Part shown: piece after piece, positions 1 through 6,858 of the stretch
Numbering within the stretch: the first letter of the stretch is position 1
Layout: the number at the start of each line of letters is the position of its first letter
Source of the DNA: JBBSMX01 sp038232935
Lineage (GTDB): Bacteria; Bacteroidota; Rhodothermia; Rhodothermales; JANQRZ01
Reading direction: 5' to 3'
Assembly (NCBI GenBank): GCA_038232935.1
Contig: JBBSMX010000158.1
Coordinates: 1 to 9,239 of the forward strand
Length of the DNA stretch: 9,239 nucleotides
Position numbers and translations under genes: made by a program
Notes under the pieces: generated by a model
Database searches by the model: none
What the model was told of the DNA's origin: nothing
What the model saw: only the letters and a program-made list of their open reading frames with translations

Positions 1-533
1 AGGCGGGTGGCCTGGTCGAGTACATTGCTGGTCATCGGGTTGGCGGGGTTGCTGGTGCGAGGGGAGTGGTCAACTCCACCCTACGCACGACGCAGCGACT
101 TGCCAACCCGTTCTCTACTTCAACCCGCGACTGACGTTTGGTTAGGGCTCTTCAACAGAGCACGGGGTTCTCAGCCTCTGGGCCTCCAGTCGAGGCGGGG
201 GAGGACTCGGTCTCGGACCTCGTAGCCGGGGTGCCGACCGCCGGGAAGGCAGTAAGACGGGTATCGGCCCCTCCGAGCCTCAGTTTAGCCGGGAAACCGA
301 ATGCCGAGCCGTGCCACCCATGCCCACAGGCTAGCCGGGAGCGACGGTGCCTCCGTCCCGTAGCGAGGGCAGGCCTTCAGGTGGAAGTGGAAGAGGAGGT
401 ACTCGCATCTGCCCTGTAATGTGTAACAATGGTGTGGAACCGAGAGGTGAAGGAACTGTTGACGCCCCGTGCGACGTATCGTATCATAGAGCCCGCCTAC
501 AGCCTCATGCCCTTCGTGTACCTCCGTTGTAAC
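1..533 (+). ncRNA. Putative large structured non-coding RNA, 5' part outside window
   Basis: No recognisable protein is encoded in bases 1-610, but the + strand can form many stems. Paired blocks seen: 3-8/123-128, 36-44/102-110, 47-54/93-100, 55-59/84-88, 63-67/73-77, 147-151/157-161, 182-186/192-196, 229-237/264-271 (one bulge), 343-347/353-357, 366-372/409-415, 426-432/524-530, 447-453/511-517 and 485-491/504-509 (one bulged A). Several pairs are G-U on the + strand (47-100, 50-97, 430-526, 447-517, 448-516) and would be A-C in the antisense, which favours a + strand transcript. Hallmark sequences of RNase P RNA, tmRNA, SRP RNA, rRNA or a group II intron domain V were looked for by eye and not found. 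Both ends are uncertain: the left is cut by the window and the right is set by the last stem. It may instead be a long 5' leader of the next gene or a decayed mobile element. Class unknown. Confidence 0.38.
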
Positions 534-610
534 CTTTTCGGATCACGATACCGCGCGTGAACGTGGCTTGCGGCACTGCAACTCTCTTTAACAAACCCTT
601 ACCCCCCGCT

Positions 611-2212
611 ATGAAAACCATTCGCTACTTCTTTCTCACGCTGTTCGTGCTCGCGCCGGCGCTCGCCTTCGCGCAGGAGCCCACGACAGTCCTCACTCTC
701 GAAATCGGCGGCAGCGAGTACGAAGCCGTCGGAGCCTTGTTTGGCGAGCCCTTCATCGCTGGCATGAACATCGGGCCGCTTCCGTTGGTCATCGTGGAGG
801 GCGACGGCACGACCCCGGATGCTCCCCCGGACGAGGGCTGTGACCCCTACACACCCTCCAACGCTGCCGAAGTCGCCGGCAACATCGCGTTCGTCCAGCG
901 TGGTGTGTGCGCCTTTACCCTGAAGGCGCAGCATGCCGCTGCCGCTGGGGCCGTTGCTGTGATCGTCTACATGGACGAACGCGTCCCGGACGACGACCAG
1001 ACGCTCGTCTCGATGAGCGGTGATTGCACCCCGGCAGAGGGCTGCTCGGCCCCGGCGGCGTTCATCTCGCGCGCGAGCGGGCTGGCCGTCCTCGACGCGA
1101 TCGCGTTCGGCGACGAGGGCACCATCGTTCCCGAAGCGCCCCCGCCGCCCCCGGCGAGCGTCGTGATCGACAATGGTAACGTCCAGACCTCGCTCTTCGC
1201 TAACGGCTTCATCGGCTCCGATCCTAGCTTCGGCTTCGGCGAAGGGTTCGCCTTCAATGGTGAAAATACCCTCTTTGTGAGCTCCCTGCTCATCGGTGTA
1301 GCTGGCGACGTGACGTCGAACCCCTACGACGGCGAGTCCGAGTTCACGGCGGTGCAGGATCCTGTTCTTCTCACTGAGTTCCCGGCTCCGTACGACGCGG
1401 GTGCCCGGGCCGTGTTCACCTCCCCGCTCGGCTTCTCCGTGACGCTGACGGGCTATGCAGATGCGGACGAGCCCAACAAGGACTTCGTCGTGTACAACGT
1501 TGACGTGACGAACACGTCGGGTGCCGCCATCAACGGCGTCTACCTCGGCATCTTCGCCGACTGGGACACGGGCACGACGACCTCCACCGACGACTCGGGC
1601 GGCATTGACACGGCGAATAATCTCGTCTACGTCTTCGACGCGGTCGAGGGTGGCGGGTACTACGGCGTAGCGGCAATCGCTCCTCCGAACTCCCTCTCCG
1701 GCGCCAGCGTGGACGCCACGGGGGCCGATGATGCCGAGCTCTTTACCGCACTGACGACGATCGTCGTGCCCGGTGTTGATCCGGCCGAGCGTGCCGCTGT
1801 CACGGGTCTCGGTCCGTTCAACATCGCAGCGGGTGCCACGCAGAGCGTCCAGTTCGCCTTCATCGGCGGCACGGACCTCGCCGATCTCCTCGCGAACGCG
1901 GCGGCGGCGCAGAATGTGAGCGTCGCGGTCGAAGAGACGACGCCGGAAGGCACGTTCGTCCTCTCGTCGGCGTACCCGAACCCGTTCTCTTCGCGGGCGA
2001 CGATCGGCTTCACGCTGCCGACGGCGCAGGATGTCCGTGTGACGGTCTACGACATGCTCGGCCGCCAGGTCGCGACGCTCGTGGACGGTGTGCGGCAGGC
2101 TGGCGCGCAGACGGTCGAGTTCGACGCGTCCTCGCTCCCGAGCGGGATGTACATCTACCGCCTCGAGGCGGGTTCGACGCAGCTGATGCAGCGAGTCACC
2201 CTCGTTCGGTAG
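611..2212 (+). CDS. Secreted PA-domain protein with type IX secretion sorting domain
   Basis: 533-residue exported protein. An in-frame GTG at 557 would add 18 residues, but ATG 611 puts a classic signal peptide at the N terminus (MK-T-I-R, hydrophobic core from about residue 6, AFAQ before the likely cleavage at 22/23), so 611 is chosen. Residues about 76-172 look like a protease-associated (PA) domain: VQRGVCAF at 95-102, followed by K105 and AAAAGAVAVIVY at 109-120, with Cys 77, 100, 139 and 145 possibly in disulfides. A proline run (174-181) links it to a beta-rich middle region without a recognised catalytic motif. Residues about 447-533 form a Por secretion tail (SSAYPNPFS at 452-460, VYDMLGRQV at 479-487, LPSGMYIYRL at 509-518), which in Bacteroidota directs export through the type IX system to the surface or medium. 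PA domains usually mediate protein interaction in proteases or peptidases; none is visible here, so the function is unknown. Its own strong terminator follows, so it is probably monocistronic. Confidence 0.9.
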   Translation: MKTIRYFFLTLFVLAPALAFAQEPTTVLTLEIGGSEYEAVGALFGEPFIAGMNIGPLPLVIVEGDGTTPDAPPDEGCDPYTPSNAAEVAGNIAFVQRGVCAFTLKAQHAAAAGAVAVIVYMDERVPDDDQTLVSMSGDCTPAEGCSAPAAFISRASGLAVLDAIAFGDEGTIVPEAPPPPPASVVIDNGNVQTSLFANGFIGSDPSFGFGEGFAFNGENTLFVSSLLIGVAGDVTSNPYDGESEFTAVQDPVLLTEFPAPYDAGARAVFTSPLGFSVTLTGYADADEPNKDFVVYNVDVTNTSGAAINGVYLGIFADWDTGTTTSTDDSGGIDTANNLVYVFDAVEGGGYYGVAAIAPPNSLSGASVDATGADDAELFTALTTIVVPGVDPAERAAVTGLGPFNIAAGATQSVQFAFIGGTDLADLLANAAAAQNVSVAVEETTPEGTFVLSSAYPNPFSSRATIGFTLPTAQDVRVTVYDMLGRQVATLVDGVRQAGAQTVEFDASSLPSGMYIYRLEAGSTQLMQRVTLVR

Positions 2213-2273
2213 AGACGATGACGGAGGCTCCGGGCGCCGACGGTGCCGCGTGAGTCCACCATCGCACGTAGTG

Positions 2274-2315
2274 AGAGGCCCCGCCGGTACACCACCGGCG
2301 GGGCCTCTTTATCTT
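2274..2315 (+). terminator. Strong intrinsic terminator
   Basis: A perfect 15-bp GC-rich stem (2274-2288 with 2294-2308) encloses a 5-base loop and runs into TTTATCTT. It lies about 60 bases after the stop of the T9SS-tailed protein and should end that transcript, separating it from the lipoprotein gene. Confidence 0.88.
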
Positions 2316-2370
2316 CGGTCAGTCCGGGGGTCCGCGTGGGACTCCACTCCGCAACGCTGATGCTGACCGA
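2315..2370 (+). promoter_or_regulatory. Stem-closed leader directly before the lipoprotein start
   Basis: Bases 2315-2322 (TCGGTCAG) are exactly complementary to 2363-2370 (CTGACCGA), which abut the ATG at 2371. A smaller hairpin, GTGG/CCAC with loop GACT, lies inside at 2336-2347. If transcribed, the start codon would sit at the foot of a closed stem, which might limit translation. No promoter was recognised in this gap. The pairing could be chance. Confidence 0.22.
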
Positions 2371-3186
2371 ATGAAGCTCTTGACAGTCGCCCGCTTCGGG
2401 CTTTTGCTGACCGTGGTTCTCCTCGCCGGGTGCGCGACCTCGCGCGGGCCGCAGCCGGCCCCGGCCTATCCCGGCTTCGACCTCTGGCAGTATCCCGGCG
2501 ACGCGGCCGTGGCGGCGTGGCGCGCAGACTCGCCCTACCGGTGGATCGGGTACTACCTCCCTGCGCCGTGCCACCGCGATACCTCGTGGGCGGGCACGCG
2601 GCCCACGCTCGACCGGCTCGGGTGGGGGACGGCGGTGCTGTACGTGGGCCAGCAGACCTTCGAGTCCGAGCCGGAGAGTCGGCCGGAGGACGGTCCCATC
2701 CTCTGCTCCCGCACCCTCCTCACGGACGAACAGGGCCGCACCGACGCGCGGGATGCCGTCGCGAAAGCGCTGGCCGAGGGCTTTCCAGCAGGCACGATTC
2801 TCTTCCTCAACGTCGAGAAATCGACGCGCCCCTCCGAGGCCATGCGGACGTATCATCTGGTGTGGACGATGGAGGTGCTCGCCGAGGGACGCTATCTGCC
2901 GGGCACGTACGCCCACCGCGAGAACGCCGCCCCGCTCTTCGACGCGGCGCTCGCCGCGTTCCAGGCGGCCGGGCGTTCGGAGACGCCGCCGTTCTGGGTC
3001 GCCGGCGGCAGCGGCTTCACGCTGGAGCGCGCGCCGTCCGACGTCGGGCTACCCTTCGCGACGGTCTGGCAAGGCGTGCTCGATGCCGAGCGCTCGTGGG
3101 GGAACGTCTCCCTGCATGTCGACGAGAACGTGGCAGCCCGCCCCTCGCCGTCGGCTCCACTCCGGGACGCGGGAGGGGAACAGTGA
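2371..3186 (+). CDS. Lipoprotein with DUF1906 (Rv2525c-like, glycoside-hydrolase-like) domain
   Basis: 271 residues. The N terminus is a lipoprotein signal: MKLLTVARF, a hydrophobic stretch, then the lipobox LAGC with the lipidated cysteine at residue 21. Ala at +2 gives no inner-membrane retention signal, so an outer-membrane anchor is likely. Residues about 35-252 resemble DUF1906: GFDLWQYPGD at 35-44, WIGYYL at 58-63, a W-x-G-x-R block at 73-77, TAVLYVGQQ at 87-95, TDARDAV at 124-130, GTILFLNVE at 141-149, GRYLPGTYAH at 173-182 and a late TVWQ (231-234) with D251. Asp37 and Glu149 sit where this TIM-barrel-like family carries its acidic residues. The family is glycosidase-like and often cell-wall associated, but its activity is poorly known, so no substrate is proposed. 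The gene follows a terminator and precedes the efp promoter, so it is probably a single unit. The family assignment rests on remembered motifs only. Confidence 0.65.
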   Translation: MKLLTVARFGLLLTVVLLAGCATSRGPQPAPAYPGFDLWQYPGDAAVAAWRADSPYRWIGYYLPAPCHRDTSWAGTRPTLDRLGWGTAVLYVGQQTFESEPESRPEDGPILCSRTLLTDEQGRTDARDAVAKALAEGFPAGTILFLNVEKSTRPSEAMRTYHLVWTMEVLAEGRYLPGTYAHRENAAPLFDAALAAFQAAGRSETPPFWVAGGSGFTLERAPSDVGLPFATVWQGVLDAERSWGNVSLHVDENVAARPSPSAPLRDAGGEQ

Positions 3187-3244
3187 TCGGTTGCGGAACG
3201 CGACGGGAGACTTGGTGAAGGACGAACGGGCCGCGCGCTTCGGT

Positions 3245-3258
3245 GCAGGTTCGCCTGC
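3245..3258 (+). other. Short UUCG-loop hairpin after the lipoprotein gene
   Basis: GCAGG-TTCG-CCTGC forms a 5-bp stem with a very stable TTCG tetraloop, about 60 bases after the lipoprotein stop. There is no T-run behind it, so it is not a canonical terminator. It may block exonucleases or act as a weak stop before the next promoter. Confidence 0.3.
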
Positions 3259-3265
3259 CGGGTGA

Positions 3266-3295
3266 TTGACAGGGAAGCGAGGGGCAGGGTATATT
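3266..3295 (+). promoter_or_regulatory. Sigma70-type promoter for the efp-acc genes
   Basis: A perfect -35 hexamer TTGACA (3266-3271) is separated by 18 bases from TATATT (3290-3295), a near-consensus -10. Reading GTATAT (3289-3294) as the -10 gives 17 bases. A start near 3302 would leave a leader of about 50 bases before efp. This is the clearest promoter in the window and is notable in otherwise very GC-rich sequence. Confidence 0.72.
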
Positions 3296-3350
3296 TCCCG
3301 CCTGCGAGCGCGCCGCGCTCGCTTTTCATTCAGCCGCCCCACCCACGTTT

Positions 3351-3920
3351 ATGGCATCCACGCAGGACTTCCGCAACGGCTTCGCCTTCATCTGGAACGA
3401 CGCCGTCTGGCAGATCGTCGAGTTCATGCACGTCAAGCCCGGCAAAGGCGGGGCCTTCGTCCGGACGAAGCTCCGCAACCTCCGCAACGGCAAAGTCGTC
3501 GACAACACGTTCCGCGCCGGCGAGCGTGTCGAAGAAGCGCGCGTCGAGCGTCACTCCTACCAGTTCCTCTACGAAGACGAGCTGGGCCTGCACCTGATGA
3601 ACACGGACACCTACGAGCAGACGACGCTCCCGGCCGGACGGGTGGAGGGCCGCGGCTTCATCAAGGAGGGCGGCAACGTGGACCTCATCGTCCACGCGGA
3701 GACGGGAGAAGCGCTCTCCGTCGAAATCCCACGCCAGGTGGAGCTCGTCGTATCGCAGACTGAGCCGGGCGTCAAAGGTGACACAGCTACCGGGGCCACG
3801 AAGCCGGCCACGCTCGAAAGCGGTGCCACCGTCAACGTCCCGCTCTTCATCAACGAAGGGGACCTGGTCCGCGTGGACACCGAGTCCGGGGCCTACCTCA
3901 CCCGCGTCAACGCCAACTGA
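3351..3920 (+). CDS. efp: Translation elongation factor P
   Basis: 189 residues, close to the 188 of E. coli EF-P. EF-P binds the ribosome between the P and E sites and rescues stalling at polyproline. The N-terminal KOW-like domain carries the modification loop HVKPGKGGAF at 27-36, with Lys32 at the tip where E. coli has its beta-lysylated lysine. No modification enzyme is visible in this window. The central and C-terminal OB domains are intact, with PGVKGDTATG at 139-148, the conserved KPAT block, VPLFINEGD (163-171) and VDTESGAYLTRV (174-185). ATG 3351 aligns with the family start; there is no Shine-Dalgarno sequence and the leader is C-rich. It is first in the run efp-accB-accC, an order seen in many bacteria, and is driven by the promoter at 3266-3295. 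Confidence 0.97.
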   Translation: MASTQDFRNGFAFIWNDAVWQIVEFMHVKPGKGGAFVRTKLRNLRNGKVVDNTFRAGERVEEARVERHSYQFLYEDELGLHLMNTDTYEQTTLPAGRVEGRGFIKEGGNVDLIVHAETGEALSVEIPRQVELVVSQTEPGVKGDTATGATKPATLESGATVNVPLFINEGDLVRVDTESGAYLTRVNAN

Positions 3921-3983
3921 TCGCGGGCTTCACGTCTGTGCCTTCGCGCACGCCCACCGTTCTCCCCGTCAACCGCCGGTATC

Positions 3984-4543
<560 letters not shown>

Positions 4544-4544
<1 letters not shown>

Positions 4545-4571
4545 TAGGGGCGACCGGCCGGTCACCCCTAC
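4544..4571. repeat. GTAG-initiated palindrome between accB and accC
   Basis: GTAGGGG (4544-4550) pairs with CCCCTAC (4565-4571). Inside lies GACCGG/CCGGTC with one C-A mismatch. It starts at the last base of the accB stop codon and is followed by CCGTTTTCG. It shares its arms (GTAGGGGCG at the left, CCCCTAC at the right) with the palindrome at 6796-6826, which suggests one dispersed repeat family. As RNA it would form a stable hairpin inside the accB-accC message, possibly a processing or attenuation point. Confidence 0.7.
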
Positions 4572-4604
4572 CCGTTTTCGCTCACCCCACCCCGCGCCTG
4601 TCTC

Positions 4605-5957
4605 GTGATCAAAAAAGTTCTCATCGCCAACCGGGGCGAGATCGCGCTCCGTATCATCCGGACCTGCCGCGAGCTCGGGGTTCACACCGTCGCCGTCTTC
4701 TCCACCGCCGACCGCGAGTCGCTCCCGGTCCGCTTCGCCGACGAGGCCGTCTGCATCGGCCCGCCGCCCTCCGCCGAGAGCTACCTCCGGGCCGACCGGA
4801 TCATCGCCGCCGCCGAGGTCACCGGGGCCGACGCCATCCATCCCGGCTACGGATTCCTCGCCGAGAACGCCGAGTTCGCCGCCATCTGCGCCGACCACGA
4901 CCTCACGTTCATCGGGCCGACGCCGGACACGATTCGGAGAATGGGTGACAAGAGCGTAGCGAAAGACACCATGCGGGCGGCTGGCGTCCCCGTCGTCCCC
5001 GGCTCCGAGGGCGAGGTCGAGTCGGTGAAGGAAGGGAAGCGGCTCGCCGCCGAGATCGGGTCTCCGGTGATGGTCAAGGCCTCGGCCGGCGGCGGCGGGC
5101 GCGGCATGCGGATGGTGCAGGACGAGGCGGAGTTCGAGCGGCAGTTCACCACGGCCAGCGCCGAGGCCAAAGCCGCCTTCGGCAACGGCGCCGTCTACCT
5201 CGAGAAGTTCGTCGAGGAGCCGCGCCACATCGAGATCCAGCTCGTCGGCGACGGGCAGGGGACGGCCCTCCACTTCGGAGAGCGCGAGTGCTCCATCCAG
5301 CGCCGCCACCAGAAGCTGCTCGAAGAAGCCCCGTCGCCCGTCGTGGATGCCGATCTCCGCGCGCGGATGGGCGAGGCGGCGATTGCCGGTGCGCTCGCCG
5401 TGAACTACAGCGGGGCCGGCACCGTCGAGTTCCTGCTCGACAAGCACGGCAACTTCTACTTCATGGAGATGAACACGCGCATCCAGGTCGAGCACCCCGT
5501 CACCGAAGAGGTGACGGACACGGACCTGATCGAGCTTCAGCTCGACGTCGCCAACGGCGCGAAGCTCGCGGCGCGCGACGTAGTCCTCGACGGCCACGCC
5601 ATCGAGTGCCGGATCAACGCCGAGGACCCCTTCCGCAACTTCAGCCCGTCGCCGGGGACGATCACCGGCCTCCACACGCCGAAGGGCCACGGCGTGCGCG
5701 TGGACACCCACATCTACGCCGGCTACCGCGTCCCCCCGAACTACGACTCGATGGTCGCCAAGCTCATCGTGCGCGCCAAGACGCGTGAGGACGCGATCCG
5801 CAAGATGCGCCGCTCGCTCGACGAGTTCATCATCGAGGGCATCAAGACCACGATCCCCTTCCACCGCCAGCTCATGGACGATCCACGCTTCCAGGCCGGC
5901 GACTTCGACACCGGCTTCCTCAACACCTTTCAGCTCCGGCCGCCGGAGGCCGAATAG
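4605..5957 (+). CDS. accC: Biotin carboxylase subunit of acetyl-CoA carboxylase
   Basis: 450 residues against 449 in E. coli. It uses ATP and bicarbonate to carboxylate biotin on AccB. It begins with GTG 4605, giving IKKVLIANRGEIALR at the expected N terminus; no Shine-Dalgarno sequence is seen. The ATP-grasp fold is complete: K116 (MGDKS), K158 and the glycine-rich loop KASAGGGGRGMR (158-169), RHIEIQ at 207-212, K237 (RRHQKLLEE), E275 and E288, and the catalytic segment MNTRIQVEHP (289-298) with Arg292 and Glu296. The C-terminal biotin carboxylase domain (AIECRINAEDP, then DSMVAKLIV) is intact. It sits behind accB with a palindrome in the 60-base gap, and its stop codon directly abuts the next start. 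AccA and AccD are not in the window. Confidence 0.98.
   Translation: MIKKVLIANRGEIALRIIRTCRELGVHTVAVFSTADRESLPVRFADEAVCIGPPPSAESYLRADRIIAAAEVTGADAIHPGYGFLAENAEFAAICADHDLTFIGPTPDTIRRMGDKSVAKDTMRAAGVPVVPGSEGEVESVKEGKRLAAEIGSPVMVKASAGGGGRGMRMVQDEAEFERQFTTASAEAKAAFGNGAVYLEKFVEEPRHIEIQLVGDGQGTALHFGERECSIQRRHQKLLEEAPSPVVDADLRARMGEAAIAGALAVNYSGAGTVEFLLDKHGNFYFMEMNTRIQVEHPVTEEVTDTDLIELQLDVANGAKLAARDVVLDGHAIECRINAEDPFRNFSPSPGTITGLHTPKGHGVRVDTHIYAGYRVPPNYDSMVAKLIVRAKTREDAIRKMRRSLDEFIIEGIKTTIPFHRQLMDDPRFQAGDFDTGFLNTFQLRPPEAE
5945..5949 (+). promoter_or_regulatory. Shine-Dalgarno-like GGAGG inside the accC end
   Basis: GGAGG lies 8 bases before ATG 5958, within the last codons of accC. It is the only convincing Shine-Dalgarno match before a gene in this window, although it also encodes Pro-Glu-Ala of AccC. 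Together with the direct stop-start contact it supports coupled translation. Confidence 0.45.
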
Positions 5958-6314
5958 ATGAGCCTGATCGCGAACATCCTGATCGGCGTGGTGGCTGCGC
6001 TGCACGTCTATTTCCTCGTGCTCGAAATGGTGTTCTGGGACAAACCCTTCGGAAGACGGGCGTTCGGGCTCACCCCGGCATTCGCTGCCGAGTCGAAAGC
6101 GCTCGCGGCGAACCAGGGGCTCTACAACGGCTTCCTCGCCGCCGGCCTCGTGTGGAGCTTGCTGCTCGGGTCGGCCGGCACTGCCATCGCCGTGTTCTTC
6201 CTGGGCTGCGTCATCGTCGCGGGCGTCTTCGGCGCGGCGACGGTGAGCCCGAAGATCCTCTGGGTGCAGGCCGTGCCCGCCGCCGCCGCGCTCGCTTTCG
6301 TGCTGCTGAGCTGA
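5958..6314 (+). CDS. DUF1304-like small integral membrane protein
   Basis: 118 residues, nearly all hydrophobic. Four membrane segments are visible at about 4-24, 51-71, 73-93 and 98-117. Features of the DUF1304 family are present: a first helix ending in ALHVYFLVLEMVFW (14-27), then KPFGRRAFGL (29-38), NQGLYNGFLAAGL (52-64) and a last block VQAVPAAAALAF. The family has no assigned biochemical role, so none is given. The ATG follows the accC TAG with no gap, which makes co-transcription and coupled translation with accC likely. A link to fatty-acid synthesis is suggested only by this position. Confidence 0.8.
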   Translation: MSLIANILIGVVAALHVYFLVLEMVFWDKPFGRRAFGLTPAFAAESKALAANQGLYNGFLAAGLVWSLLLGSAGTAIAVFFLGCVIVAGVFGAATVSPKILWVQAVPAAAALAFVLLS

Positions 6315-6316
6315 CC

Positions 6317-6332
6317 GCCGCTTCGGCTTTTT
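6317..6332 (+). terminator. Weak terminator candidate after the DUF1304 gene
   Basis: GCCG-CTT-CGGC (6317-6327) is followed by five T residues. The stem is only 4 bp, so termination is likely partial. It lies 3 bases after the stop and would close the efp-accB-accC-DUF1304 unit ahead of gcvH. Confidence 0.4.
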
Positions 6333-6380
6333 GAGTACCTTTCTGCTTCCCCTTCCCGCTGAGATCACGCGCCTCCCATT

Positions 6381-6767
6381 ATGACGTTTCCCGACGACTG
6401 CCGCTACACGAAAGAACACGAGTGGGTCCGCCTCGAAGACGACGGCACGGCCACCATCGGCATCACCGACTACGCCCAGCAGGAGCTTGGCGACATCGTG
6501 TTCGTCGAACTCGAGGACGGGATGGAGGGCGATGCCGACGACGTCTTCGGCACCGTCGAGGCGGTGAAGACGGTATCCGACCTGTTCCTCCCGGTCGCCG
6601 GCACCGTCGTCGCTGTCAACGAGGCGCTCGACAGTGCGCCGGAGACCGTCAACGGCGACCCCTACGGCGACGGCTGGCTCGTCAAGATCGAGCCCCGCGA
6701 TGCCGCCGACCTCGACGGGCTGATGGATGCCGCCGCCTACAAGCACATGATCGGCGCGGACGCCTGA
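6381..6767 (+). CDS. gcvH: Glycine cleavage system H protein
   Basis: 128 residues, the normal length. The H protein shuttles the aminomethyl group on lipoyl-lysine between the P, T and L proteins of the glycine cleavage system. Seen: RYTKEHEWV (8-16), the ITDYAQQELGDIVFVELE core (28-45), and the lipoylation site TVEAVKTVSD (58-67) with Lys63, followed by the usual PVAGTVVAVNEAL and GDGWLVKIEP. Both halves of the lipoyl fold are intact. ATG 6381 is chosen because it aligns with family starts; no Shine-Dalgarno sequence is seen. No gcvT, gcvP or lipoyl-ligase gene is present in the window, so gcvH stands apart from its partners. A palindromic repeat separates it from guaA. Confidence 0.97.
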   Translation: MTFPDDCRYTKEHEWVRLEDDGTATIGITDYAQQELGDIVFVELEDGMEGDADDVFGTVEAVKTVSDLFLPVAGTVVAVNEALDSAPETVNGDPYGDGWLVKIEPRDAADLDGLMDAAAYKHMIGADA

Positions 6768-6795
6768 CCCCTGCCCCGGATCCTGACGCAACCCT

Positions 6796-6826
6796 CGTAG
6801 GGGCGGGTTTCAAACCCGCCCCTACG
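6796..6826. repeat. Perfect GTAGGGGCGGG palindrome between gcvH and guaA
   Basis: A 15-base arm (6796-6810) is exactly complementary to 6812-6826 with one central C. It is followed by CCGTTTTATC. It shares the sequence GTAGGGGCG and the mirror CGCCCCTAC with the palindrome at 4544-4571. As RNA it would form a very stable hairpin with a short T-run some 5 bases on, so it may also act as a terminator for gcvH. Confidence 0.75.
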
Positions 6827-6858
6827 CCGTTTTATCAGACACCCCGATCCCGCCCGCC

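Noticed and set aside
138..419. 93-residue + strand open frame in the left region
   Set aside because: No domain or start signal is visible, and the sequence is better explained by the dense stem structure.
1..540. RNase P RNA, tmRNA, SRP RNA, rRNA fragment or group II intron
   Set aside because: The hallmark conserved blocks of each were looked for by eye on the + strand, and RNase P-type blocks also on the minus strand; none was found. GTGCG at 55-59 resembles an intron 5' end but is locked in a local hairpin.
429..560. 43-residue + strand open frame with plausible amino-acid composition
   Set aside because: There is no ribosome-binding site and no known family, and it overlaps the stems 426-432/524-530 and 447-453/511-517. 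Coding is possible but not supported.
557..610. GTG start giving an 18-residue N-terminal extension of the T9SS-tailed protein
   Set aside because: The extension would bury the signal peptide, which begins exactly at ATG 611.
2155..2916. 253-codon open frame on the minus strand
   Set aside because: It runs across a strong + strand terminator and antisense to a convincing lipoprotein gene.
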